A DNA stretch of 64,000 bases. Origin: an uncultured Erysipelotrichaceae bacterium. Its GTDB lineage: Bacteria > Bacillota_I > Bacilli_A > RFN20 > CAG-826. The stretch's first letter is position 1, and the number at the start of each line of letters is the position of its first letter. Below the pieces are notes generated by a model, which was not told the DNA's origin, searched no databases, and worked only from the letters and a program-made list of their open reading frames with translations. Positions 1 to 9,886 of the stretch are shown here, piece after piece. The stretch covers positions 98,823 through 162,822 of the forward strand of contig CAMVEL010000001.1 of the NCBI GenBank assembly GCA_947166565.1, given 5' to 3'. The position numbers and the translations under genes are program-made.

Positions 1-278
1 ACGGCGAAAAGCATTTTGACCTTCATGAGGTCACTTCCGTTAGCAACGTCTTTCTTATCGCGGTCCGAACGCATGGAAGCGAAGAAATAAAGGCGCGATA
101 ATTCGACTTCGAGCTTCTTTTGCTCATCGAAGCATTTCTTCAAAGTCTCCTCATCGTTTAGTTTGCCTTTGAAGGAAGCGAGGGTTTCGGGGATTTTCTT
201 AAAATCCTCAAGGGCCTTGAGGAATGCTTCCTCATCCTTGAAGAAATAAGTCAGATCCCATTGTTTTTTATTGGACAT
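1..278 (-). CDS. pepF: Oligoendopeptidase F family peptidase, N-terminal part (runs off the window edge)
   Basis: Reverse-strand translation begins MSNKKQWDLTYFFKDEEAFLKALEDFKKIPETLASFKGKL, a typical PepF/M3 N-terminus; SD-like aaggag upstream. Confidence 0.75.
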   Translation of the reverse strand, partial: MSNKKQWDLTYFFKDEEAFLKALEDFKKIPETLASFKGKLNDEETLKKCFDEQKKLEVELSRLYFFASMRSDRDKKDVANGSDLMKVKMLFA

Positions 279-370
279 GGTTTTCTCCTTTTCTTAAACG
301 GGGATATCTTACAATAGAACGAAAAAATCACCACAAAAATGATTGGTTTATCAACGGACTAATTTAAGAT

Positions 371-823
371 TTAACCAAGAACTTTGGTTAGTATTGGAAG
401 AATGGCTTCCTTATCGCGGTTTCTCATCACGGCGTTAACGATGATTTCCGCGGATACGCTCAGGAGGAGTTCCTCTTTCTCCTTATATAAGGAACGAAGG
501 CCTTTGTTCAGGGCTTCGAGGACGTTATTATCCTCTTCGCCATATCCCAAAGCGGAAGCGGTCAAATCGTAGAGCTTTTCTAGAGGTTTTTCGGCTTTTC
601 CCTTAAAGGAGGCGATTTCCTTACAGATCGAAGCCCCTTGTTTCTTGTTGACCGCCTTAAGGAGTTCCTCTTTGTTTGGATAATAGTTATAAATGGTTCC
701 GACGGAGACCTTGGCTTTTTTGGCGACAAGCCGCATGGAGAAATCCTCTTCGCCGACTTTCTTGAGGACCTCGGCGGCGGAAGAGAGGATCTTGTTCGTG
801 GGATCGATAAGAATCTTTGGCAT
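371..823 (-). CDS. TetR family transcriptional regulator
   Basis: N-terminal HTH: FSMRLVAKKAKVSVGTIYNYYPNKEELLKAV. Confidence 0.85.
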   Translation of the reverse strand: MPKILIDPTNKILSSAAEVLKKVGEEDFSMRLVAKKAKVSVGTIYNYYPNKEELLKAVNKKQGASICKEIASFKGKAEKPLEKLYDLTASALGYGEEDNNVLEALNKGLRSLYKEKEELLLSVSAEIIVNAVMRNRDKEAILPILTKVLG

Positions 824-869
824 GGTTTGTCTCCTTTCGAAAAATGGATTTTAGGCGATGCGTGTAGTC

Positions 870-1505
870 TTATTTACGGAGTTTGTAATTAGCTATAAGG
901 ATGAGGATTATCTGGATTGGGGCCCCGACGGAGAGGATGAACCAAATCTGTTCGGGCTTTTCGTTAACAAAGCCGAATTGCACGCAGAAAGATATCAACA
1001 ATGACCAAACGAAGAGGGAGAGCAAGACGATGACCGCGACGCGGTTATGGAAGAATCTCCAAACCTCAAAGGCCGCGAGGAAGGCTCCCGCCGGGACCAT
1101 CCAAAGGAAAACGATGAGGTTCTTGATCCAATGCTCGCTTCCTTGGAAGATGTAATCGGAAAAATAGATGGAGAAGGCGACGAGGACCACGAAGGTCATA
1201 CTCATCGATAATATCAAGGCCTTATTTGTTTCTTGCCTTTTCCTTTCCTTCTTTTCCTCTTCGTTAACGGTGACCTCGTTGATGGATTCTTCGTTTTGCT
1301 CGGTCAATAGGTAATCGACGGTGACCCCAAAGAAACGGGCGATATCGATGAGGATATCGACGCTTGGGGCGGCATATCCGAGTTCCCATTTGGAAATGGA
1401 TTTGTCACTATAATGGATTTCCTCGGCGAGTTCTTGCTGGGTGAGCCCCCTGGCTTTGCGCAGGGCGACGACGTTTTTCCCGATGATTGAGGCTAGGTTG
1501 TTCAT
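870..1505 (-). CDS. XRE-family HTH regulator with C-terminal transmembrane segments
   Basis: HTH IGKNVVALRKARGLTQQELAEEIHYSDKSISKWELGYAAPSVDILIDIARFFGVTVDYLL followed by about four hydrophobic segments. Start taken as MNNLAS; a TTG start at 1523 is possible. Confidence 0.85.
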   Translation of the reverse strand: MNNLASIIGKNVVALRKARGLTQQELAEEIHYSDKSISKWELGYAAPSVDILIDIARFFGVTVDYLLTEQNEESINEVTVNEEEKKERKRQETNKALILSMSMTFVVLVAFSIYFSDYIFQGSEHWIKNLIVFLWMVPAGAFLAAFEVWRFFHNRVAVIVLLSLFVWSLLISFCVQFGFVNEKPEQIWFILSVGAPIQIILILIANYKLRK

Positions 1506-1568
1506 GTGACTATTGTGCCACAAAAGGAGGAAAAATCAAACTTTCCTTTGGAACTGCGTTCAAATAGA

Positions 1569-4500
1569 TTAGGGTTTAACCGTATATCCAAGCGAGGTTC
1601 TACTCGCGAATTTGCTATCGAAAACAGAGGAAGGAATCGAGGATTGGGTGGTAACCGTGTATCTTTTCCAAAGGGTTCCGGAGCTCTTCGTGCCGGTGAA
1701 CATCGTTAGCTTATGGGAAGAGGAATTCCAGGCGTTCTCGTATTTGCCGGTCGAGGTGATGTTCTTTATCGATAGGGAAAGGGTCGCGCTAGCCGCGGAG
1801 ATGCCGATTATCTTCAAGGCCAATGACCCGCTCGCGCTATATAAGGACTCCTTAGAATAATTCTTCCCATTGGATGAATAGGTGACGGTCTTGCCATTGA
1901 TCGTGAGGTTAAGATTCTCAAACATCGATACATGGGTCAACGCTTTCATGGAAATGGAGAGATTCCAAACGGGGTTATCGAATGTCCCGGAGGTGGAGAA
2001 GGACTGGATGAGGTCCTCACCATGGATCGATTGTTTGGAAGAAGAATCCCCCGATAGGTTATCGGTGATGATCGAACCCATGTTGAGGATGTATTTCAAA
2101 AGCCAGTCGAGGAGGTTATCCGAGAAATCGGAGCCTTTGACCCTGACCTTATCGCTGTAGGCCTTGTCGCTCGTAATGGTGTTCTTTTGGATGCGGATCC
2201 TTTCCATATAGAGCTCACCGCTTGAATCGTCCCCGCTGGTCTCATAATAGATGTTCGTGTAGGTGTTCTCGGAAACGACATCGACGATACCGACAGGTTT
2301 GATTTCGGGAATGGTGACATTCGCGGCCAATTTGATATGGGCCCCATCCAAATAGATGAAGGCGTCGATTTCGATGTCGTAGGTCTTCGTAAGGATCTTC
2401 AAGGGGATGCTCGCGTTCAGATGGTAGGTCGTTAGATACGATTCGTCCGTTACCCCAAGGGTGATGGTTCCTAAAAGGAAACTAACGAGATGGGATAACG
2501 AAGAGAAGGAAGTGAAATCGTTAAGGGAATAAGACGAACCAATCCAGTTATAATCCGGTGGGTTGACGGAGAAATCGGTGGAATCGAAATCGATTCTGAT
2601 GTAGATTTCGTTCCCATCGGATTTCACCGAATTCGCATAAACCTCGATGGTCTCGAGCTTGCCAACGCGGTCAATCCCTTCCGAATCGACGTAATTTTCC
2701 CCGAATTTCAATCTGAGATTAAGGGGATAATCGTCATGGATAACGCCTTGCTTGATGACGAAAGTATCGGTACGGGTCGCGTTATTGATATTCGCGGAAA
2801 GGAGAAACCCACTCGCGAGGACTTCGAGATAACGCCCGTCGATCAAAGCCCCCAAAACGGTTCTTGAGGTCAAGGAAGAGAAGGAATTCGTCAATCTTTT
2901 GAAACGGGGATCGGTCGAAGAGAGTAAACTCGCGACCGTATCGAGGACGTCGTTAAGGGAATTGATGGAGAACCTTCCCTTAAGGGGATTACCTTCTGGC
3001 TCGGTCCTTTTTTCCGCGGATTTGGAACTATTGTTCTTGGAGTTATACTCAACAAGCATATAGCCTGTCTCACCCTCGTTTCCTTGGTAATCCTTCAAGG
3101 CCGAATCCGTTTCGTTTGAAGGGCCCGTGACATCGACTTTGAGGTTATGGTCTTGGAAGAAATGTTCCTTATGGTCGGTGATGGTCGCTTTCCCGGTCCC
3201 TATCTTTTCGGCTAAATCAAAGCCCAAGGAACCGGAGAAGGAGAAACCTTGCTTATCAAGGGTTTTGTTCCCGTTATAGGAAGGGATGGTATAGGAGGTG
3301 ACGGCCGTCTCGCCTTTTTTGGCGAAATAACCGGATAAGGAGATGGAGAGCTGATCGTTTTTCGCGATATCGTTGATGGTGTCTTCCAATCCAGGGAGAT
3401 GTTCCAATTCCGTATAACCGTTTTTATCGAAAGCCGTCTCCTCATAATCCATGACCTCGAGGGTGCCATCGAGGATTAGGCTGAGTTTTGGGGAACTTGA
3501 GGAAACGATACCCGCCGATTCAAAGGTTACCGATAGAAGGTCGAGGTTATTGGAGGAAAGGGTGACATAGGCCTTTCCCCTGCCGTTGGCCTTGCTTAGA
3601 TCAAGGGTCGCGTAAACGGCGTTATTCGCATGGCTTAAGGAGGTAATCATCGAGAGAAGGCCTTCATAATGGCCTTCGTTTATATCGGTGTAGACGACGC
3701 TTTCCTTAATCGCGTCGATCGCTTCGCTTAACGAGCCTAATGATACAAGGAAGCCGGAAAGCACCTTCATGATGGTATCGTTTTGGATGCTTTCATCGCT
3801 TAATGCATCGCCCGTTGAGGAAGCGAAACTCGATAACGTTTTGATGTTTGTCTTGGCCTTAAGGATGTTGTTGAGATTGATGTAGGCCTTTCCTTCGCCT
3901 TCTTCTTCCTCAATATGGAGAGCAAGGTATTCATCGTTCCCGTTCGAGGAGAAATCCACCTCACCCGTGACATCGTTATAGGAAGTGGAGAGATCGACGT
4001 TCGCGGATAAATCGAGGTGGCCGTCCTCTTCGATTTCGTCGCGGGCGAAATGGGTGTCGTCGCCGATGACCTCCTCTTCGATATGGGTGATATCCAAATT
4101 CGCGGAGATCCCGAATTTCTTATGGGATATCTTATTCCCTATTTCCTTTACGAGGGCCAAGGAATCCCCGAGTACCAGGTAATCGTCTTCTTCATAAGGC
4201 AAGGTGAAAGAAGGGGATTCGCTAGGGTTGATATCCGCGGAAAGGGATATCTCAAACCCATCGTTAAAGGAGAAGGAGGAGAGACTGTTCTCGTTATCAA
4301 GAGGGAAATCGACATGGTTAAGGATTCCCTTCTCGTTGCTTCCTAAACCAAACGATAGGGTATCCTCGCCTAAAGGGAGATCCAAACGGAAATAGTGGTC
4401 GGAAAGGGAAACCATGTGGTTGGTGGCAACTCTAAATTCCTCGAAATCGAAGGCGAGTTTTTCGCCATCCGCGCCTTTAAGGCTAATTTCCTTGATGTCG

Positions 4501-5021
4501 AATGATTCGAGGACGGAATAGACGAAATAATCAAGGCTGCCGTATTCGTAATAGACGATGCCCCTCGTCAATTCGTCTTCCTCACTTTCGTCATAGGCGG
4601 TGACGCTCGTCTTGAATTTGATCCCGCCATCGTTAGGCCAGGAAAGGGAGAAGAAGAGGTTCTCGTCCTTCAAGGTCAAATTGGCCTCGCGTTTTAAGCC
4701 GTTGTAATCGAGCGGCAAATCGATTGAGGCGTTGATGCCATGGATCGAGGGCTCATCGATTCTGAGGTTGATGGAACCGTTTTCGATCAAGACGTTATTG
4801 TCCTTCCCCTCGATTTTCCCAGGGATCTTCAATAACAATTGGTCGATATCTAGGCTTAGCCCGCCATTTACGGCATCGCGAAGCTGATGACCGATTTCAA
4901 AAGGCTCAATATCCTCGTTTTCTTCAGGAAGGGCCCCGACTTTATTCGGGGTGCATGAAAGCAAAAAGGACCCCATGAGGAGAGCGGATAAGAAGAATTT
5001 TGTCTTATTTCCTTTTTGCAT
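1569..5021 (-). CDS. Giant surface lipoprotein (1150 aa), paralog of the neighbouring 1255-aa protein
   Basis: Signal peptide with lipobox (MQKGNKTKFFLSALLMGSFLLSC); long beta-strand-like body; collinear similarity to 5079..8846 (e.g. GSNEKGILNHVDFPL vs GGNENAVLNHVDLPA; YINLNNILKAKT vs YLNVNDVLKAKT). Confidence 0.8.
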   Translation of the reverse strand: MQKGNKTKFFLSALLMGSFLLSCTPNKVGALPEENEDIEPFEIGHQLRDAVNGGLSLDIDQLLLKIPGKIEGKDNNVLIENGSINLRIDEPSIHGINASIDLPLDYNGLKREANLTLKDENLFFSLSWPNDGGIKFKTSVTAYDESEEDELTRGIVYYEYGSLDYFVYSVLESFDIKEISLKGADGEKLAFDFEEFRVATNHMVSLSDHYFRLDLPLGEDTLSFGLGSNEKGILNHVDFPLDNENSLSSFSFNDGFEISLSADINPSESPSFTLPYEEDDYLVLGDSLALVKEIGNKISHKKFGISANLDITHIEEEVIGDDTHFARDEIEEDGHLDLSANVDLSTSYNDVTGEVDFSSNGNDEYLALHIEEEEGEGKAYINLNNILKAKTNIKTLSSFASSTGDALSDESIQNDTIMKVLSGFLVSLGSLSEAIDAIKESVVYTDINEGHYEGLLSMITSLSHANNAVYATLDLSKANGRGKAYVTLSSNNLDLLSVTFESAGIVSSSSPKLSLILDGTLEVMDYEETAFDKNGYTELEHLPGLEDTINDIAKNDQLSISLSGYFAKKGETAVTSYTIPSYNGNKTLDKQGFSFSGSLGFDLAEKIGTGKATITDHKEHFFQDHNLKVDVTGPSNETDSALKDYQGNEGETGYMLVEYNSKNNSSKSAEKRTEPEGNPLKGRFSINSLNDVLDTVASLLSSTDPRFKRLTNSFSSLTSRTVLGALIDGRYLEVLASGFLLSANINNATRTDTFVIKQGVIHDDYPLNLRLKFGENYVDSEGIDRVGKLETIEVYANSVKSDGNEIYIRIDFDSTDFSVNPPDYNWIGSSYSLNDFTSFSSLSHLVSFLLGTITLGVTDESYLTTYHLNASIPLKILTKTYDIEIDAFIYLDGAHIKLAANVTIPEIKPVGIVDVVSENTYTNIYYETSGDDSSGELYMERIRIQKNTITSDKAYSDKVRVKGSDFSDNLLDWLLKYILNMGSIITDNLSGDSSSKQSIHGEDLIQSFSTSGTFDNPVWNLSISMKALTHVSMFENLNLTINGKTVTYSSNGKNYSKESLYSASGSLALKIIGISAASATLSLSIKNITSTGKYENAWNSSSHKLTMFTGTKSSGTLWKRYTVTTQSSIPSSVFDSKFASRTSLGYTVKP

Positions 5022-5031
5022 AAATGGATTC

Positions 5032-5066
5032 GCCCCTCCCCTAGGAACTAAACAAAGGGGAGGGGC
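5032..5066. promoter_or_regulatory. GC-rich intercistronic hairpin (11-bp perfect stem GCCCCTCCCCT/AGGGGAGGGGC)
   Basis: Inverted repeat between the two giant paralogous genes; no T-tract on the transcribed (-) strand. Confidence 0.7.
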
Positions 5067-5078
5067 ATGTATTAGTTT

Positions 5079-8000
5079 TTAGGCAATCCCGAGGTAGAGG
5101 TTACGTCCAGCTGGGATTTCGTCTAGGCCGATGTAGTTATAGCCATAGAGCGAGTAGTAGGGGTTGTTCTTGTCATCGCTTTGGAAGCCGTTGACGAGGT
5201 CATAGAGATCGCCTTTGGCTTCTGCGTCGATGATGCCGTTATCGTTAACGTCTTTGACGAAGAGGCTTGCGTATTCGCTTCCGAGTCCATTGACTTCGGA
5301 AATGAGGCCATCCGCGTCGAAATTGGTGAGGCCGATGGTGACGTCAGCTTCCGCGAAACGGAGCTTGCTGCCATCGTTTTCGGCGGTAGCGTCAGCGTAG
5401 ACGTTGGCTTCGAGTCCGGTAAGGCAACGGGCATCGAATCCGGAAGCGCTATGGAGATCGGTGGAGGTGAAGGTCAAATCGGCATTGCCGATGACGCCAA
5501 TGCCAAGGAGAGCGCCCAAATCAAGGGAAATGGTGTAGCTCCTGCCGCTCGTAAGGTCTTTGGTGAAGAAACCGTTGAAGCAATCGGCGACGTGGATGCC
5601 CTTTTCGTCGAAGAGGCCTTTCTTTGGTTCGGCTTCTTCTTCGTTGTTGGCTTGTGGTTCCTCCGGTTCCTCGTTTTCATTCTTGGCGAAGAGGGATTCA
5701 TCAACGCCTAAGGTGTAGCCAAGGACCCAGTTAAGCAAGTCGGCATTATAGTCTTTGCCATCGATTCTGACCGCGTCCTTGACGTCTTTGATTCTTCCGT
5801 AGGAGGAATCGCGGGTGAGGAGTAGTTCGCCATCTGGATCGACTCCGTTAGCGTAGTAGTAGATTTTGGAATCGCGTTTGCCCTCTAGTTCGTTCGGACG
5901 GAAATAATGGGCATCGTCAGGAGCGTTAAGTCCCCTGATGACTGGGAGGTTGGAGAAATCGGCCATGAGTTTGGTCTCGGCCCCTTCAACGGAGGCGTCG
6001 AGGGTGAAGTCATAGACGTTAAGTCCATATCCCGCGACCATGAGATCGATGGAGCCTTCAAGCCCATAATAGGAGACGCCCGCGAGGTTGCCATCGTTAT
6101 TCTCGACCACGCCCATCGTAAGGGTGTTGAGAAGCTCATTGCCCATCGAGGCAAGGGGGGTGAAGTCGGTGAATCCTTCGAAGGAAGAGAAGGCTTCCGC
6201 GGAGGCTTCGCCTAAGGTATCGATGTCGGAGATCGTCAAATCGAATTTGTTGACGTTATCCTTCTTGACGAGGACCTTAAGGTCGGAAAGACCCTTTTCG
6301 GCCCCATTGCCTTCTTCGTCTCCGCCATAGGTTTGTTCGGAATCGTAGGAGAGGACGAGGTCGATCTTGATGCCATCAAGGCCAAGGGCGTCGCCACTGA
6401 TGGTGACTTTGGTCTGTTCGCCAAGGCTGACGTCTTCGAGGATTCCGCGATATGTGAGTAAGTCGAAGTAGCGGCCATCGAGGATATCGCTGAGCAAGGA
6501 GCTGCTCGCTTCGCCCATGATGGAGGCCCCAAGGCGGGAGAACCTATCGTCACCCCTGACGAAATCAAGGAGGAAATCAAGGCTGAAGCCATTGTCTTCA
6601 CTGAAAACTTCCTTAGCGGCGTTGAGGTCGATTAAACCCTCGATGCCCTTTTCGGATTTTTGGGAGACGGTCGCTTTGCCAGATTTGGATAAGGAATCGT
6701 AGGAGAAGCCGATCTTCTTCATATCATCCTGCAAGCCGAGCTTGATGTTATGGTCTTGGACATAGGTGTCCGCGAAATGGGTGAGGCTGAGATCGACCTT
6801 TCCTTCTTTGGTAGTGACTTCTCCTTCGCCTTCTTTGGCGAAATCGAAGGCGAGTCCGCCACCGATTTCAAGAGCGTGGTCAACGCCATTTTCCTTGTAG
6901 AGGTTGCCGTTAAGGGAAGCCTTGAATGACTTATCGTCCGCGATGGCTTTGATTTGACCACCCAAACCCTTGAGGTGGGAAAGGGATTCGTATTCTTTGT
7001 CGGAACCGTATTCGGGTTCTTTCGGGGTTTCGAATTCGCTGGTCTTGATCTCACCGTTAAGGGAGATGGAAGCGAGCTCGATATCCTTTAAGGTGATGCT
7101 AAGCAACGAGGAGTCGTTCCTTCCGGAAACCTTGAGGATAACGCTTCCGGATAGTCCCAAAGGAGACAAACCAAGTTCAATGGTGATGAGGTTATCCTCG
7201 CCCTTGATGAGGGAGATGAGGTCAAGGACGGAGACGAAGGTTCCGTCTTCGATTCCTTTGAGCAAAGAGGAATTCATGATCCTATCGATTTCATCGCCGA
7301 GGGTTCCAAGGAGTTTGGTGATGGAGGAAAGATCCATCTTCTCTTCGGAGGAACCACTGAAAGCGTCCTTCAAGACGTTGGTGTAGAACTCATCGAGATA
7401 GGTCTTGCTGGTTTTGGCTTTGAGGACGTCGTTGACGTTGAGGTATCCCTGGTAGCCGTTTTCCTCTTCAAGATATGCGACTCCGATGCGGTGTCCTTTG
7501 AATTCTTCGCCTTCCTCACGTTTCTTATCGATGGTGATGTTGGCGTCGATTCCCTCGAGGGCGCGTTTCTTGTTGCCTTCCTCATCGACTTTGAAAGCAT
7601 CGATGTTGGCGTCAAGGTGAAGGAGTGCCGCCTCATCGACGGAAGATTTCTTCATGACGGTGCGGGAGCCTTCCTTGGCTTCCTTGCGGTGACCGATTTC
7701 CAAATCGGCGGTTAAACCGATTTCTGGTTTGGCGATGACTTTGGCGATATTGCGGAACAAAGCGGCCGAATCGGCGAGATCGCGGTATTCTTCCGGATCG
7801 CCATAGATGGTGCTAGCCCAGTCGATGTCCTCTCCATTGTTGACGAGTTTTCCGCCGATATCCGCGGAAAGGGAGAGGTCCATGCCGTCTTGGATATGCC
7901 AAACGGGATTCTCAAGGGGATGTCCGTTCTCGTCGAACTTAGCTGGTAAATCGACATGGTTAAGGACGGCGTTTTCGTTACCGCCAAGACCGAGTTTGAT

Positions 8001-8846
8001 GGATTTGTCGCCAAGCTTAAGGTTCCAAATGAAGTAAGCTGTGTTATCCTCGCCACCGATATTGACCATCTCGTTAAGGGAAGTGAGAATCTCGTCGGTA
8101 TCGATGGAAGAAGAGGTTTCTTTTTCCTCCTCTTCCTCGACGGAGACGCTTCCGGTTAACTTATCTAGCCATCCCTCGAAGGAGACGGAGATGCCTCCAT
8201 CGGAAAGGATCTCGAGGATATCGGCGATAAGCCAGTCCAATTTACCGTATTCGTATTGATAGGTACCGCGGGTCGTGGGGTCTTCGCTGTTCCCGTCGAT
8301 CTCGGTTTCATAAGCGGCGGTCGAGATCTTGTATTTGAAGTCCCAGCTTCCGCCTTCGCTTCTTTCCCCGCCAACGCTATCCGCGTTACCCCTATCGGCA
8401 AGGTTGAGGTAGAGATTGTCGTTAACTAATGAAGCGTGGATATCGCGATACTTGGCATCGGTCCCGTTATTGGAATAGATGACGGGAGCGGTGAGGGCGA
8501 AGTTGACGCCGTGGAGGTTAAGCTCTTCGAGAGCGAAATCAAGGGTCGCCGGGTTTTCTGGATCGACCGTGATTGTGTTATGACCCTCTTTGGCGCTTTC
8601 ACCGGTGTAATAATGGTCGAATTTGAGGTCGTTGATCTCGACATGGAGACCCGCGGTCGCCCCTTCTGCGAGGTTGTTAACGAATCTCTCGCGGAAGGTA
8701 AGGGTTGGTTGGGACGGGGTCGAATGGTCGCGAAGGTCGATGACCGTGACGTTTTGGGGGATGACGAAGAAGGCCGTGGCCGCGGAGGCGGCGAAGACTA
8801 GGCCAAAGGCCCCAATCGTCGTAGCTGTCTTAAGTTTCTTATTCAT
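5079..8846 (-). CDS. Giant secreted/membrane-anchored surface protein (1255 aa), paralog of 1569..5021
   Basis: N-terminal hydrophobic segment (TTIGAFGLVFAASAATAFFVI), long extracytoplasmic region, EF-hand-like DVNDNGIID near the C-terminus. Confidence 0.8.
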   Translation of the reverse strand: MNKKLKTATTIGAFGLVFAASAATAFFVIPQNVTVIDLRDHSTPSQPTLTFRERFVNNLAEGATAGLHVEINDLKFDHYYTGESAKEGHNTITVDPENPATLDFALEELNLHGVNFALTAPVIYSNNGTDAKYRDIHASLVNDNLYLNLADRGNADSVGGERSEGGSWDFKYKISTAAYETEIDGNSEDPTTRGTYQYEYGKLDWLIADILEILSDGGISVSFEGWLDKLTGSVSVEEEEEKETSSSIDTDEILTSLNEMVNIGGEDNTAYFIWNLKLGDKSIKLGLGGNENAVLNHVDLPAKFDENGHPLENPVWHIQDGMDLSLSADIGGKLVNNGEDIDWASTIYGDPEEYRDLADSAALFRNIAKVIAKPEIGLTADLEIGHRKEAKEGSRTVMKKSSVDEAALLHLDANIDAFKVDEEGNKKRALEGIDANITIDKKREEGEEFKGHRIGVAYLEEENGYQGYLNVNDVLKAKTSKTYLDEFYTNVLKDAFSGSSEEKMDLSSITKLLGTLGDEIDRIMNSSLLKGIEDGTFVSVLDLISLIKGEDNLITIELGLSPLGLSGSVILKVSGRNDSSLLSITLKDIELASISLNGEIKTSEFETPKEPEYGSDKEYESLSHLKGLGGQIKAIADDKSFKASLNGNLYKENGVDHALEIGGGLAFDFAKEGEGEVTTKEGKVDLSLTHFADTYVQDHNIKLGLQDDMKKIGFSYDSLSKSGKATVSQKSEKGIEGLIDLNAAKEVFSEDNGFSLDFLLDFVRGDDRFSRLGASIMGEASSSLLSDILDGRYFDLLTYRGILEDVSLGEQTKVTISGDALGLDGIKIDLVLSYDSEQTYGGDEEGNGAEKGLSDLKVLVKKDNVNKFDLTISDIDTLGEASAEAFSSFEGFTDFTPLASMGNELLNTLTMGVVENNDGNLAGVSYYGLEGSIDLMVAGYGLNVYDFTLDASVEGAETKLMADFSNLPVIRGLNAPDDAHYFRPNELEGKRDSKIYYYANGVDPDGELLLTRDSSYGRIKDVKDAVRIDGKDYNADLLNWVLGYTLGVDESLFAKNENEEPEEPQANNEEEAEPKKGLFDEKGIHVADCFNGFFTKDLTSGRSYTISLDLGALLGIGVIGNADLTFTSTDLHSASGFDARCLTGLEANVYADATAENDGSKLRFAEADVTIGLTNFDADGLISEVNGLGSEYASLFVKDVNDNGIIDAEAKGDLYDLVNGFQSDDKNNPYYSLYGYNYIGLDEIPAGRNLYLGIA

Positions 8847-8868
8847 GGTTTTAACTCCTTAAGTCCTT

Positions 8869-9834
8869 TTATAGGGTTTCCGGATAGGCCGGGAGGGTCG
8901 AATCCGGAGAGGGGAACCCGTAATCTGGCGTTCCCAAGTGGTATTCGGTTACGAGGCTTTGGGTGGCCGGGCTTCCGAATCCCGCTCCTGTTGTGGCTGT
9001 ATATCTTTCGTGGGTCACGAATCGCTTCGGCAGCAATTCGTCATCCAGATAGAACGTTAGGTGACAATATTCGAATGGTGGTGGATATTTGAGACTCGAT
9101 ATCGTTTGCATCTGCTTTTGGTAATTGAGGACCCCTTTCCTTGGGTCTAACTCGATTTCCACCTTGTACCCCCCGCCTTCGTTTTTGGTGAAGGAGGTCG
9201 GCCCTTCCCCTGAAAGCGGGTCGCCTTCAAGAAGAGTTCCTGGGGCCACGATGTAGACGAGTCCATTGGAGACGTTTCTTCCCATCATCTCTTTGTATTC
9301 GGCGTTGGAATACGTTTTCTTTTCGTGAGATGCATAATTTGGGTTATCTCCCCAATAGGTGTCGGTTGTCTCGCCTTCTTGGAACATCCTATCGTAGAGG
9401 TTCACTAGCCCAAGGGAGTTGCTTTCCTCGAAGAAGCGGTCGCCCTCTTTGATGGTTCGCGATTCTATGCGTATCTTGACGTGTCCTAGGTCAGCAACCG
9501 ATCCGCCGATCCCTACCGTATAGGTGTTTTCCTGTTGCTCGAACAAGTAGTAAGCGGCATTGACTGCTTCGTCTGGCTTGAGGGAGAGGTAGTTCCCGCT
9601 GGCTTTCGCTTTGTTATAGGAAGCGATCACAGACTTCATATCGACTGTTACCTCATCGACAAGGTATTGGGTTTGGTCAGGCCTAACTACTTTGGCGAGG
9701 ACGATCCCGGTTATGACCCCGGCGAGGACAACGCCAAAACCGACGCCGCCGTAGATGCCGATTCTGCGGAGACGTTTGTTTGAATTGTTTTTCTCACTCA
9801 CTTCGTTTTTCATACTAGGTCCTTGACCGGCCAT
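8869..9834 (-). CDS. Membrane-anchored extracytoplasmic protein of unknown function (321 aa)
   Basis: N-terminal TM (IGIYGGVGFGVVLAGVITGIVLAKVV) then a soluble domain; 22 bp upstream of the giant-protein gene on the same strand. Confidence 0.7.
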   Translation of the reverse strand: MAGQGPSMKNEVSEKNNSNKRLRRIGIYGGVGFGVVLAGVITGIVLAKVVRPDQTQYLVDEVTVDMKSVIASYNKAKASGNYLSLKPDEAVNAAYYLFEQQENTYTVGIGGSVADLGHVKIRIESRTIKEGDRFFEESNSLGLVNLYDRMFQEGETTDTYWGDNPNYASHEKKTYSNAEYKEMMGRNVSNGLVYIVAPGTLLEGDPLSGEGPTSFTKNEGGGYKVEIELDPRKGVLNYQKQMQTISSLKYPPPFEYCHLTFYLDDELLPKRFVTHERYTATTGAGFGSPATQSLVTEYHLGTPDYGFPSPDSTLPAYPETL

Positions 9835-9886
9835 ATTAAGCGCCTTTATGCGCGGGAGGGCACTCTCTTGCGTGTTTCCAATATAA

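Noticed and set aside
5181-8862. Many antisense ORFs (e.g. 5181..5711 +, 8436..8801 +) opposite the giant surface proteins
   Set aside because: Low-complexity Ser/Pro/Arg- or Gly/Val/Asp-rich shadow translations caused by codon bias; no RBS or domain support.
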